A stretch of 64,000 bases of DNA from Dastarcus helophoroides (GCA_028583605.1 CM053330.1:15711539-15775538); one strand, 5' to 3'. Positions 33,155 through 45,374 are shown, numbered from the stretch's first letter. A program made the numbers and translations. The notes: generated from the sequence alone by a model not told the origin.

Positions 33155-34310
33155 CCTTTGCGAGTGGATTAAACTTAAAAACAAAATCCAAAGACATGGG
33201 GTGTCAACTGCAACATGTACTCGTGCTTTATTGATGTTGAAAAGGGGTTCGATAAAGTTCGCCATCAAAAACTTTTAGAGACGCTTAAAGAATCTGATAT
33301 TGACGATAAAGACATTCGTCTGACTAAAAACGTGCATGCAGATCAACGAGCAACAGTCCACGTGGAACAGGAGGTGTGTCCCGGGGTTCCAAGTAAACAG
33401 AGGCGTCCGGCAAGGCTATATACTCTTCCTACTGCTCTTCAACGCATATTCTGAAAAACTATTTAGGGGGGCCGTACACGATACTGCCGACGTGGTGTCC
33501 ATCAACGAAAAAATCATTAACAAGCTAAATTACGCGGACGACACCGTACTACTAGCGGATAGTGCAGAAGGACTGCAAAGGCTAATAGATCGAGTGACAG
33601 CGATTAGTAATGATTACGGGATGAAACTTAACGCCAAGAAAACGAAAATCTTCATAGTTAGCGAAAACAATATTCCAAGAACACTATTCAATGCAGACGG
33701 TGTAACATTGTAAGAAGCAAGTAAAATCACATACTTAGTTTGTAACCTTAACAAAGATTGGGATCACTCGCAGGAAATTAAAACCCGAATAGAAAAAGCC
33801 AGAAGCATTTTTAACCGAATGAGAAAGAATTTGTGTAGTTCAAGGCTTAACATACATCTTAGGTCCGTGTTTTCGCTGCTATATTTTCTCCATACTGCTA
33901 TATGGCGCGGAAGCATGGACTCAAACTGACGCCTCGTGCAAGCGACTGGAGGGATTTGAAATGTGGTGTTACCGTTGCATGCTCCGAATATCATGACCCA
34001 CCACATTACCAACAACCCTGTGAAGAAACGGATGAGAAAGGGGTCAGAAATTCTAACAACAGTAAAGATCAGGAAAACGCCATATTTGGGGCATATCATG
34101 AGGAAGGAAAAGTATCGTATCCTCCAGTTAATAGTACAGGGTAAGATTGAAGACAGAAGGAGTCCAGGTCGCAGAAGAACATCATGGTTGAAGAATCTCA
34201 AACAGTGGACAGGATTGTCATCTGCAGTATTATTCGGATCAGCCGTTTATAAAGTTACTTGGACAAATGTGATGGCTAACATCCACAGAGGATAAGCACC
34301 AACAGAAGAA
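33155..34310 (+). mobile_element. RTE/CR1-like LINE, catalytic RT and C-terminus (after nested insertion)
   Basis: This continues 30885-32703. FIDVEKGFDKVRHQKLLETL (block A) is in one frame; a one-base shift near 33390 moves to GVRQGYILFLLLFNAYSEKL and LNYADDTVLLADSAEGLQRL (the YADD active site), then NAKKTKIFIVS. After another shift come KTPYLGHIMRKEKYRILQLI and GRRRTSWLKNLKQWTGL, the conserved ORF2 C-terminus, ending AGC/stop at about 34295. Related to the minus-strand element at 49760-52330, which has the same tail. Confidence 0.85.
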
Positions 34311-34491
34311 GAAGCTCCTCTGTGAAAATAAATATACCTAAATTTTTGCGGCTTCTGTCTTTTTTAATACGTACTTAAAATTAACGGTATTGTAGCTTAG
34401 ATACCCTATACTTCGATCCAAAGTTTTAAAATTTTTAATCTCATTTATCGCCGAAAACTTATTTAGTATTAATTTCATTGTTTTGTTTCAG

Positions 34492-34566
34492 ATGGAAGCG
34501 AAGTGGACTTTGACAAAAAAATACTGTTTCCACCCCCAAAGCTAAGATTCTTCGATGAATTAGGCC
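34492..34566 (+). CDS. Second exon of start-A N-terminus
   Basis: The acceptor TTTTGTTTCAG ends at 34491 and the donor GTAAGT starts at 34567. The 75-bp exon takes a phase-1 G from 22842 (GAT, Asp) and leaves in phase 1. It encodes DGSEVDFDKKILFPPPKLRF then FDELG. Spliced to 48842 the next codon is CTG, giving FDELG-LIPQSC. The start-B exon gives FMDMLGR-MIPQSC, and the shared 'F-x-D/M-x-LG' ending supports two alternative N-termini of one secreted serine peptidase. Evidence is splice signals and phase only. Confidence 0.55.
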
Positions 34567-36808
34567 GTAAGTAAAATTGTATAAAAATCCAATTTCTTGG
34601 CCGTGTAGTACAGTACTAGTACGTAGTAATGTACTACGATCCACTTTTCGATTCGATAAACAACGTGGACTAGATGATATATTTTGAGAAACGTACTCGG
34701 GATATGTTTAATCCAAAAGTGCTTGATCCCAAAAGAATAACATTGGCTATGGCTATCAAATGTATCATGTAGATCAACTTTTGATAATCTCCGCCTTCCA
34801 AAGTAATATAAATATATTTTTAATAGTATCAGTTTACCTGGAGAACAAAGTATCTGAAGAGTTATTAGTCATTAAATCATAAAATGAAAGATAATTAACT
34901 TGCAAGAGTTTTTCAATATTATTTTATTAAAAAAACCGCTTTTTACATAAAATATGGTGTGGTTAAAGTTCACCGTTAACCCTTGAATAAATTGACGATC
35001 ATAAAAAAATACGATTTTTGAAAAAAGAGTTTAATGAAAGTAATTTAGTTTATGATGCCAGGAAAAATTAATAAATTATAATAATAATTCCAAAACCTCT
35101 TTAAAGATTAGGTTGAAATTTAAACATATTATTTTTAGACTGTCAAGTCTTATTAATTCTGGAATGTCAGTAAAAGAAGTGTTGGTAGTATTCTCCACTT
35201 ATTCTCCTTAATGACAACCAGAAATTTTACCATGGACGCACTTTAAATGGTATTTTATAACTGAGTAAAGTATATAGGTATCGCAAGAAGCACTTTCCGT
35301 TTAAATTTTCAAAAGGTAGGTAGCTGAAAAATACATGTTTAAATGGCAGTTTACACATAAAAATCGACGTTTCTGGACATAATTCCAAAATAATTTTGTC
35401 ATCAGTTTTATAGGATGCATTCGTTACCTTCGAGAAGCACTGTATTTACAAATTGTGCATGCAGCTTCAACAGTCACATCATTTATTTGTCATTGTCAAA
35501 CTGTCGATGTTGTTTTACACATATTTGTTGAAATTTTAAACGACTGGTGAAATGTTAACTTCACTTGAATAAATCAGTACTTTCGTTGTTTAAATGCTTA
35601 AACAAAACCCAAAAGTCATGTTCTTTATTTATTTTATTATGTATTAATCTACAAAAATCAGAAAGTAGGTCTTAATATCATTTTATCCTCACTGTTACTT
35701 TTTTGAACATGCTAAGTACATATGCAGCATTTATAAAATACAACACATATTATTGTAAAATTTAAATAGTAGAGAAAATAAGCTTAAAACCCACATACAT
35801 AGTGGTATTGAACCCAAGTCGAACAAATAAAATAATATCATTTGTCCGGCGTACTTATTTTCCAATTTCTCCAATAAATCTAACCTGAGTGAAAAGCATA
35901 ATAACTAATTACACACAATATAGAAATCAATTTATTTTGCAACTCTTTGATCGTCAAATATGCGGGTAACACCATAAACGGCCGATGTGTTCATCGTCAA
36001 ATGTCCCAACTTCATTATTGAGCAATACCGGAGATTCCTTTGGTCTAGTTTAATTTTTAAATCTCCACATTGACCGCAAGTGTGTGCGCGTCAACTTGTG
36101 CACTAGTGAAAGCGCTTTGTTTGTTTGACTAATTCAATCTTTCACTTTTACAAGTGCGCCAGTTAGTATCGAAAGCGTGAAGCAGAACATCGCGAGACAT
36201 TGTCTGTGGCACCAAGGCGATGGTTCTTAATCGTCTGATTATCCCATTCTTTGGAAGTTTTATCTTGGAAGGCTCCATCCGTCGATGACGAGGAAGTAGT
36301 TCAGATAATTAGGCTTTTTCATTGTTATATGGTTCAGGGATGTTCTTGCATAATTTTGACTGATGCAAAATTATTACGCAAGCTTCGACTTTTGTCGTGA
36401 ACGAGAACCAAATAATCCTTAAGTGATGACTATAATGTTTCCTCAAAACTGCTGAAATGGAGAATAACAATAAGCTTACTTTTAGTTCCAAAACTCTTAT
36501 CTCAATTATTGGATTCTTATAAAGTCATCGTATATATAATATTACCAAAATTTAATACATTAGTTAGAAAAATTAACAATTTCATAATAAGTTTATGCTA
36601 TGTTAAGGTGACGTTGTCAAAATAGTTTTACTAGCATTTCTCATTAAAATGTTTTTCATGCATCCATATTTTGTTTCGTTAATATTGATCGATTTTGTTT
36701 AATGCATTTCTCTCTGGCTGTTCTTAACTTCCAAAACCGGATTCAAAATTTTGAAATTCATTTACATGACCTGTGACTGTGACTGTTATCAGGCTTATTT
36801 TTTTTGTA
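34567..36808. other. Intron DNA, nothing recognised
   Basis: AT-rich sequence following the GTAAGT donor. No transposon ends or coding motifs were seen. Confidence 0.4.
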
Positions 36809-36820
36809 CAGATCGAAACA

Positions 36821-37007
36821 AAAATTGAAATACAAATATTGTCCCCTGAAACGAAGAAAGATTAAAAAACACAACAAAGGTTATTCTAACGCGTTTCGAT
36901 AGCCAAGCTATCGTCTTCAGAAAGATATCTTTCTTGGTTTCAGGGGACAAGATTTGTATTTCAATTTTTGAAGATAACCAAGGACCAGTCCGTTCCACCA
37001 AAATTAT
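36821..37007 (-). mobile_element. Penelope-like insertion with hammerhead-like motif
   Basis: Direct repeats AGATCGAAACA (36810-36820 and 37008-37018) flank 187 bp. Inside, 36816-36852 and 36936-36970 are inverted copies of CAAAAATTGAAATACAAAT... followed by TTGTCCCCTGAAAC. Between them the minus strand reads CTGAAGAC-GATAG-CTTGG-CTATC-GAAA-CGCG-TTA (about 36920-36885). This is a hammerhead-like core with palindromic stem III CGCG, one extra base before stem II and a weak stem I. Known: Penelope-like retroelements carry such ribozymes in their terminal repeats and can have inverted end copies. No coding part is present. Confidence 0.65.
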
Positions 37008-37117
37008 AGATCGAAACAATCCAAAGCTGTCGAATTTCTTCTGTTAATTATGATAATTCAAACTGTAACAGATCCTGAAGAGTCATCATAGTTATATGAG
37101 CTCTGGAGTAGCAGGTA

Positions 37118-37375
37118 CAGTCGACTCCCGCTAAAGTTGCGCCCGTTAAAGTTGTCTGCTCGTTAAAATTGACAGGATACGATCGCTGAAGTTGCGCGGA
37201 TATTCCCCCACTCTAATTTTCGAACGACGAATTAGACTTTCGAGTTTTAGCGCCACTCAGCCGCACAAGGAGCAATAAAACATATACACTTTTCAACAAT
37301 GATAGGGATTACGGGGAGTAGCAACTTTAACGGTCGATCCAGTCCGGAAAGCGCAACTTTAGCGGGAGTCTACTG
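37118..37375. mobile_element. pogo/Tc1-like MITE, 258 bp
   Basis: The inverted ends read CAGTCGACTCCCGCTAAAGT (37118 on) and, reversed from 37375, CAGTAGACTCCCGCTAAAGT. TA flanks both sides (37116-37117 and 37376-37377). There is no transposase. The CAGT start and TA target suggest mobilisation by a pogo-type transposase. Confidence 0.75.
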
Positions 37376-37377
37376 TA

Positions 37378-38400
37378 CACATTTTGGCAAGCTTTGGATG
37401 TACCCATGTCTTCTTTTCCATGCTCGCTTGCAATCATCATTGTTGTGGTACCAAATACTGGGACTGGGTATGTAACAAAGGTTTTCGAAAAACATCCAAG
37501 CGCAATATAAAAAAATAATAATAAAATATGTTCAAAACATTTATTAAAAATGTTTTTCTTTAGAATTTAACTAAAAAAAAACAACATTTAAATTATTCTT
37601 TAAGTTTCACTGTCTTTGATGGTGCCCAATTTTCTCTTAGCTTGTTGCACCAAGTGCTAGACGATCTGATGATTTATTTTCTGAATTTTTTAATATTCGG
37701 CATCACAACCGTTCTGTCACTTCCATTCTTCCAGCATTTGTTGCAGCTCTTTTTACAAAATATTGCCCAATTAACTTCCACTGAGCATGCCTATGGAACA
37801 TTTGATGGATTATGATTTTTGGTTGCAAAAGTGATCTTGGGAGTCTTTAATCAATCATAACTTCGTAAAATATATAACAAATATGATACGGAATGTTAAA
37901 CTGAGACATTTTTATAGGTTTGTTTTCAGTGTAGCTTCTGTTAGGTACAATACAAAAATAAATTATGATGATGTTCACCATGAAGAGTCCAACAAAGACC
38001 ACCGTGGAAGGCAAGATTAAAATCTCTTATATTAAAATGTTTTTATGCCAGATTCATGAAAAACAATTACTCGAAGGGCTAATACCCTTTCCTCGTGCTT
38101 TCTAGAATTCCATCTTAAATAATATTTTTAATAGAAGTATAGAGTTATATTTTTAATAATAATTGCCCTTGAACCTACGATTCAAACTAAAAATTGATTA
38201 ACCTTTAGGTGTGGACAAAAGGTCTCATAGACCCCTTGAAATACATTTCGTGGCCGCCTGCACCCCAGCGTCAGTAACTTTGAATTAAGTCACCAAAAGA
38301 TCTGTGTAGAAAGCAGTTGTATCTTCGGTGTGTTTTAAACAAACTATGCCTATTCAAAATTATGGCGAAGAAGTTAATAAAACAAAAACATTAAATTATA
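37378..38400. other. Intron DNA, nothing recognised
   Basis: AT-rich sequence without coding signal or clear repeat structure. Confidence 0.4.
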
Positions 38401-40122
38401 TGTAATTATTGATGCTATCAAAGAAGGCATCTTTCCCATGGCAAGAAGTCTGCTTTAACTCAGACAAGCCTCCTTCAGTCGCCGAAACTACTCAAACTGC
38501 CCTGATTGGTATGGAATGCTCTATTCCCCAACCCCAAAAAAGTCTGCCTCCAATAAATCTTGGTTCAGCAAAAAATGTGTTCGGGAACTGTCTCTTGCAA
38601 AAATCACGCATATCGCGGAATAATCCCCCAGTCAAGACTCGGACCACCTTTGTAGATGCAAAAAAAAATTCTAAACAGGTTATTGACGAGAGAAAAAGTG
38701 ATTTCGATCATAGAATGTGCCAGAGGCTTATGAAGTGCCCGAATGGTTCCATATCTTTTTGGAGATTTGCAAAATCGATTGGACCGCTAGCTAACCTGCT
38801 AGCCTTTAATGTTTCCTAAAAATTTCAACCTTGATTCTCGAAACGCAGAATCTCCTATTCTTCTTAAAGTTTGGCACTTCGATGTCTGAAGTTGTTTTCA
38901 GACAACGCCCAGTCAGAAAGATTCTTCTCGAGGATCGACACCTCGATGGCCTTGATGGTATCCCCGCTATTGCTCTCAAGAAGTGCGCTCCACAGTTGAC
39001 TCCTGTCCTAAGCAAATTGTTTACTCTCTCTTATAACAAAAATGTATTCGCATAATATCTGAAAATCTGCTAGGTGCAGCCTGTCCCTAAAAAGAGAAAA
39101 AGCAATCTGGTTAACAACTATCGCCCTATATCTTTATTGCCCGTTATATCTAAAGTGATGGAATAGGTTATCAACATCGAGATTCTTAAATATCTGGAGG
39201 AGAATAGAATCATCTCCGACAGGCAATACGGTTTCAGACAACAACGTTCCACTGATGATCTACTGGCATATGTTACTCATATCTGTAACTCAGCTATGGA
39301 AGGTGAGGCTAAGATTGGGGCATTGGATATCTAAAAGGCCTTCGACAGAGTCTAACACCGATCTTTGCTTGCCAAATTAACATCCTATGGTCTTCCTCCT
39401 GGACTGTCATGTGATATTAATTTTTCTCGCTGACAGATCTCTTCAGGACATTGTCGATGGCATCTCATCCGAGACTTTGCGATTAATGCAAGGGTGCCTA
39501 CTCTGTTTCTGTTACACATAAACGATCTCTTAGCTTCAACTTCCAATCCGATATACAGCTACGTAGATGATAGTAGCCTGGTGTCATTTTTATCTCCAAC
39601 AAATCATTAGGCATCGCTGCTTCAGATCAACTAAGGAAACACCAAAAACAGATGATTAATCAGGATCTCGAAATTATTATGAAATGAAGTAGGAAAACTC
39701 TGGTCGACTTCAACGCTTCAAAAACTCATGCCATGGTTTTCTCTAAGAAAACATCAAAAGATAATGCATCAAACTAATTAATGGACGGTAAAATCCTCCC
39801 GATGGGATCTTACCTGTCTATCCTAGGATCGAAATCGAGCTCTAACTTCTCTTAGGACGATCATATGCGTGCCATTGCCAATTCTGCCTCTCAGAAGCTA
39901 GGTTTTCTTTTTAGAGCTAAAAAGTACTTTACATCTCGTCATCTACTCACATTATACAAAACTCAAGTTAGGCTAACACTAAAATACTGTTCTCATGTTT
40001 GGAGTTCAGCCCCAAAACACACTTTAGCTCTTTTGGATTCAATTCAAAGAAGAGCGATTCGCCTAATTAATGATGAGAGTTTGACCGATTCTCTCGAAAC
40101 ACTAGAGCACGGGCGGATGGTT
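38401..40122 (+). mobile_element. Jockey-like LINE, most complete copy in the window
   Basis: Frames in order: 38409-38819 gives the endonuclease-RT linker (CQRLMKCPNGSISFWRFAKS). 38831-39055 gives LLEDRHLDGLDGIPAIALKK and LTPVLSKLFTLSY. About 39075-39420 gives YRPISLLPVISKVME, FRQQRSTDDLLAYVTHICNS and KAFDRV (block A). About 39490-39600 gives FLLHINDLLASTSN and a YxDD relic. 39865-40110 gives ASQKLGFLFRAKKYFTSRHL through HVWSSAPKHTLALLDSIQRR. Multiple stops and frameshifts make it inactive. The 5' endonuclease is missing and the 3' end is cut at about 40122. Confidence 0.85.
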
Positions 40123-40581
40123 TTCAAAACAGTTTCAGTCCTTTTTACTTGGAAACCCACCATAAAATCTAGCTCTAGTAAATTGTTGCGGGTCCATATC
40201 AGGTATGATATGAAGGGTATGTAAATTGCGGCCGTATTAAAAATGCCCCCTGCTGAGTTTTTAGACAACAAACAATATTAAAACGAATACTAGAGAAATA
40301 TTTTATTTTCACTTACAGTACAACAATATATTGTAATTGTAAGTCATATATGTATGATTACCATGTAAATTGATTTTTCAAAATCTATCACCATTTTCGA
40401 TGCTTTTAAATTTAAATTTGGTTCCTTTGCATTTCTCTACCATTTCTTAAATGCAACTCTTGTGTGATTGAAATGTTTTGTCTTCTAATAGGTAAAAACC
40501 AATAAGGATGTAGTATCCATTTTGAAATGCTTGAATGGAAAAAAGTTGTTTAAAAAAATGTGTACAATATAAAAAAGTCCT

Positions 40582-40648
40582 TGAAACACAGAACTTGTCC
40601 CCTGTGTTTCAATTTTTGAAGATAACCAAGGACCAGTCCGTTCCATCA
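40582..40648. mobile_element. Penelope-like fragment, 67 bp
   Basis: The segment GTGTTTCAATTTTTGAAGAT through GGACCAGTCCGTTCCA matches 36958-36998. AAAAAAGTCCT at 40571-40581 and 40649-40659 flanks it: an 11-bp duplication, the same length as at the larger copy. An internal inverted pair (TGAAACACA…TGTGTTTCA) is also visible. Confidence 0.6.
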
Positions 40649-40659
40649 AAAAAAGTCCT

Positions 40660-42022
40660 ATCCTTGAAAATGGTGATACAAAAACTATTAAACGCTGATT
40701 TGAATCATTAACTGGTGCAAATTTTTAATTTCGGTAAAATATCCTACTTTTTTTTATTTAATCTATTGAGAACATCTTTCAAGTATCTTGGTAGGATCGG
40801 AATTGTTTTCGACTAATATTATAAATAGCCCTTTTAACATTGAAAATGACCAAATATTGTAACAAATTATATTCTTTTCTGGGGATCGTATGTCATAATT
40901 TCGGAAAAGCCATAAAACTATATGAAGTTAATCTTTTTGATTTTTTTTTAATCTGCAGCAGGGGTATAGTTTCGGTCATTTCTGGATATTGCTATATTTT
41001 CATTAGTGGTAATAATATACTATATTTTACCAGTGCAACTTTTTAAAGTACACACGCGTTTTTCTTCCCTCGTAGATTTTAGAACTTCCTTCTTATAATA
41101 TTTATAATTGTCCCCAAGTAATAACTTTTTTCCGCAAGTACTTTCAATCACTTTAATTTCCGAAGTCATACTTGCTTAATCAACAATGAACAGATGAAAT
41201 AATCGATATGGGGACTAACTTAAACTAAATTATTTAATTATTTTTGTTTGTTAACAGCAAAGAAAATATATTTTCAGAGGGGGTAAACTATTAAGGCCAA
41301 TTTAATGATTTACTTCTAGCAAAATGTTTCCACGTTTTCCAGTTTCCAAGCCATGTAATTAGTAAATCGCATAATCATTAGCCCCTGCCAGAAGCTAGAC
41401 TCTCCGCAACTTACATGGTTTGGAATAACTACCTAAATTTATCCGCTGCAAATTATATCTGCTCGCATCCTGTGCATTAAAACTGTAATTTAACGTCAAG
41501 AAACCCTTCTTTGTATTGTAATAGCCCTGTAATGAATAAGCTAATGATTGCAATTTCGTGTTGTCATCTGCAATAATTATTAAGTTGGGGTTGTTGGCTG
41601 CTTGTCCAATCAAGCTTCACAATTTACTGTTGATCCACTCCAGTGTCATTAGCTATAGTCATAAGATTCAAAACTTATCACATTTTAAATTACATGGTCA
41701 GATTAAGGTCCAATTTAGACAATTTAACGCATATTTATGTCGCCCAAATTCCCAGAAACCTTGGCGATTAAAATCGGACAATACAAATCACTTAATTACT
41801 CCATTAGTATTGCTTCTTATAAACATCTCCCGGCGTGTAAAAGAACAGCTTTCACTGCCATCCAACTCTTGCATTCAACGCATCGATACCACAATTCTTC
41901 GTACAACCAGTGACTCCTCGAATATTCGCAGTTTAGTTTCTTCGACACCTCGTGCTACATATTTCACATCCACATGTTGCGCTCCTTCAGAAAAAAACGT
42001 TCTCATATAGTGTAGGTTAAAA
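40660..42022. other. Region upstream of start B
   Basis: No transposon is recognised. From about 41830 the composition becomes less AT-rich, consistent with promoter and 5' UTR of the exon starting at 42023. A stop codon (TAG) lies in frame upstream of that ATG, so the ATG is a true start. Overlapping frames 41395-41613 (-) and 41558-42010 (+) show no motifs. Confidence 0.4.
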
Positions 42023-42203
42023 ATGTCCGCTTGTGTGTTGTGGTGGTCTCTAGTTTTAGTGTTTATCTTAGTGGTGAAATCTGTGATCTCGTTGCCAAAT
42101 GAACGACAGGCTCAAGAGTTGCTGCTACTGGACGCATTGGGAAAAAGGGCCACTGCGGGAAATGTTTTGGAGACGTCAACCTTCATGGACATGTTGGGGA
42201 GAA
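42023..42203 (+). CDS. Signal-peptide first coding exon of CLIP-like serine peptidase (start B)
   Basis: ATG at 42023 opens 60 codons: MSACVLWWSLVLVFILVVKS then VISLPNERQ..., a clear signal peptide with predicted cleavage near VIS-LP. The mature part QAQELLLLDALGKRATAGNV then LETSTFMDMLGR follows. The exon ends in phase 1 at GTACGT (42204). The spare A joins TG at 48842 to make Met, leading into IPQSC of the cysteine-knot exon. An in-frame TAG upstream excludes an internal exon in this frame. Function of this N-terminal stretch: secretion and a short pro-region; no domain recognised. Confidence 0.75.
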
Positions 42204-44373
42204 GTACGTAACTTTGTTAAACTATTTTTAGTAGCTTTAACTCGAAAATTTTTCAAAGTCGCTTTCTGGGTTGTTCTCAAGAATAATTTAATAATTTTTT
42301 TTGTCTTTTTTATTTCTAATCTGAGCATGTGCCAGTTAAATGTGTTTCATAGGAAAAAAACACAAACTGACAAATAAGTAAGGTACATTTTTTTGTAAGG
42401 CCTCTTGACAAGTTTATATTTGTTTTTATATCATCACAACTTGAATATTCTTTGAAAACTGACGCCCCGCAAGGAAAGTATTTTGCTAAATCTGTAAGAT
42501 TAGTAGGTAAGGTTTTTTCATTTTTAGATTAGAGAAAGGATACTATTTTTGACTCATGTTATTATATAAACTGTTGGTAAAAAATGATAATAATGATAAT
42601 GAATTAAGTTTTTTAATATCGAATTTGGACAACAAAGTATTCTCGTATACAATAATAAAATTACTTAAGAACAATTTTATGGTTTAGTTTCTATTAAACA
42701 CTGATGCCAAAGCTATAAATATATGTGTTCAACTTCGCATAATCGATGTAGGCAAACGAGAAGCACCTCTTGACTTTATTTTTCCATAAAAAAATTGCAG
42801 TTGCCTGATAGAAAAATCAAAATCTGTAAAATAGTACAATTAAACATAACAAAAAAATACCACCCACATTTCATAAAAGTCGCATTTTAAAACACATAGT
42901 GAAATATTTAAATTGATTTTATTGGAAAATGGGGAGCCTTCTTTATGTAAAAAGCTTTAGATTATGGTCTTTTTTGCCGGAGTCTACAAAAAGGTGCATA
43001 TAAAAAATTCACAAAAGCGCATAGTGCGTTGTCAACCTCTTAAAAAATCTTTTCAGGAAGTGACTACAAGATACCATTTTATTTGAAACAAGAAATTAGG
43101 GGTTAGTTCTCATCTAATTCGAAGAAGAAATTACAACAATCACTCTGAAAATTTGGAAAACTTTAAACAAAAATCGACATATTTTGGAAATTTCAGTTAG
43201 TTATTTCAGTTGGAATCTCCACCCTGTATTAAAAATACACATATTCAATCGAATTTGCTACATTCATAAATTATTTGAAAATATATCCATCCTTACATGA
43301 TTTAAATAACAAGAAAAAGAGCAATTTTAAAACGATTTCCTAAGCTATCGTTTAAAATAAGATTGTCGATTGTAAAACATTTGAATCACGTAGAGAAGCA
43401 GAATCGGATGGAAAGACAGGATAAAACTGAAATTGCTTAAGGCTTAATATAAAAACTTTTGTAGGAACTTTATTAAAACACCAAAACTTGTAATTAGGTT
43501 TGGGCTTAAGACATTTATTATTCGTTTCCTGTGAAATGAAATGATTATAAGGAGAACAACAAGCGATATGGTTACACAAACTCTTTTTGGGACACACGAA
43601 ATTAATATTTATGCAGCTTTTCTAAAATGAATTTAATATCATACCAGTCCAAGTGACGTTTCGACATTATAACAGCTTCTACCATAAATCGAAAAACGGA
43701 ATCTTTTAAATATATCACGCGTAGAATGGGCTCGTGGGCATAATTTCGGTGCAATTTCTCTGCACCACAGAATAAAAGTGTATCAAATCACTTTATCTAA
43801 ATTATTCAGGAAAAGCAGTTTTATTTGGTTGACACCATCTTTTATAACCAAGGCTCGGATTTTATGCAAATGCATATAATTTGCATATTTTATCAACTTA
43901 GTTCATATGCCGGCATATTTTTGTGAAATTTTAAGATTTTTATATTTCATTCTAAAAGTTCTTCCCCCAAAATTACCTGTATTTGCTAGTGGCTGTTTTG
44001 GGTAGTGCTCTTAGCGACCTGTTATTATTGAAGCTGTTTTGGACATTCCCCAGCCTTTAGATCGGTTTATTACCTCCTTAAAGTTTGAATTAATACCTAG
44101 ATAATAAATTCCAAGAAAAATTGTCAGTATTTTTCCTCAAATGTTGAAAGCAGGGCCATTTACCGCAGTTTAATTTTTCAACTCTATCGGTTGTATGTAC
44201 AAATGTGACTTTTAAGTATTTTTAAGTAACAATGCACATGAAAGATACCTAAAGAGAGTAGTCTTCCCCAACTGCGGATAAAAAAATTTTCCGAACACTG
44301 GATTAGGAAAAATATTTTGCAAAGTTTGCAGCAAAATGGTAAGTAGTAACCCTTTATTTTATTATGAAACCTA

Positions 44374-45011
44374 TTGTTTGATATATTTTTTTTTATTTTC
44401 TCTAAGCTTCCGACTGAAAAGGAATTTGAGATTAAGCAACACATTAAAACTTCTTTACGTCAAAACAAACTACAGAATTCAAAAGTAAACAAAAAACTGC
44501 AAATGTCACTGCTTCAAACAACTGCTTCATTCTCTAGAAGCAATAAAGAGGACAAATTTAATGTGGCTTTATGCAATGCGCTAATTTCTGCCAATATACC
44601 TTTGGCTAAGTTGACCAATGTCAGTTTCATACAATTTTTGGCAAAATACACCAATAAGCAAATACCCGATGAGAGTACTTTACGAAAAAATTATGATAAT
44701 AAAATTTACAAAAAAACAATGCGAGACATCCGTGAAATAATAGCGGACAACTATATTTATTTTTCAGTTGTGGACGATATATCACAAATTAAATTATTGG
44801 AATTTTAAATGCAGACAAATTTGGTGCAGGTTATTTAATAAGTGTAAAAGAACTTGACAAAGCCAACAACGCAACAATATGTAGGTTTGTACAATTTTTT
44901 CTTCCAGCTGATTGTCGATTTGAAAAAGTAGCATTGATGCTAACAGATACTGCCCTTTACATGATGAAAGCAGGTCAAAATCTTAAAATTTTTTACCCCA
45001 ATTTAAGTTAA
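44374..45011 (+). pseudogene. hAT transposase fragment (CGGBP1-related type)
   Basis: The first frame (to 44808) contains EDKFNVALCNALISANIPLA, IPDESTLRKNYDNKIYKKTM and IADNYIYFSVVDD. A stop or shift then separates a second stretch to about 45011: KELDKANNATICRFVQFFLP and LMLTDTALYMMKAGQNLKIF, ending FYPNLS. This is the N-terminal and first catalytic region of a hAT transposase of the type related to the vertebrate CGG-binding protein gene. The C-terminal dimerisation part is missing, so it cannot be active. Confidence 0.75.
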
Positions 45012-45138
45012 TAAAGACCTTACGCAACTGTTTGCAATACAGATTATTCAAATTAAAAAGATTTTTTCTATATTATATATATCAAGCATATAATCGTGCA
45101 TATTTTTGTGAATTATCTGTATATAATGGGGATTTCAG

Positions 45139-45142
<4 letters not shown>

Positions 45143-45180
<38 letters not shown>
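45143..45180. repeat. (AT)19 microsatellite
   Basis: An uninterrupted AT dinucleotide run of 38 bp lies inside the right part of the hAT element; it probably grew from the TGCATATA subterminal motifs. Confidence 0.95.
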
Positions 45181-45182
<2 letters not shown>

Positions 45183-45374
45183 GCATATTTTGATCATTTC
45201 TTGTGCATATGAATCCGAGCCTTGCTTATAACCGTAAGAGTCTAGGTTTTTTTTAAGGAATACTAATAAGAGGTAATTGTGTTTTGCATTTCAAAGAGGA
45301 CTTAATATTAATTTCTTTAGGAAAACGGCAACATTTTTGAAGAAAAAATAAACTTAACACACTTTAATTCACTG

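Larger units (their letters stand above)
22843..34491 (+). other. Intron between start-A exons
   Basis: This 11.6-kb interval has a donor GTACTT and an acceptor TTTTGTTTCAG ending at 34491. It is occupied by a hAT MITE, A-rich arrays, the retrozyme-like element and LINE relics, described separately. In 22850-23765 and 28941-30880 I see no recognisable genes or repeats. Confidence 0.55.
43849..45224 (+). mobile_element. hAT element with transposase relic, 1.38 kb
   Basis: Inverted ends CAAGGCTCGGATT lie at 43849 and, reversed, at 45224. TTTATAAC (43841-43848) and CTTATAAC (45225-45232) form an 8-bp duplication with one mismatch. The subterminal regions are rich in TGCATAT motifs. A transposase fragment is encoded inside on the same strand. 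Confidence 0.85.

Noticed and set aside
38825..39055. Separate small host genes on either strand
   Set aside because: The + strand frame is part of the Jockey-like reverse transcriptase; the - strand frame is its shadow.
41558..42010. 150-codon frame on + before start B
   Set aside because: No domain, no good start context, overlaps an antisense frame of similar quality. More likely promoter and 5' UTR sequence.
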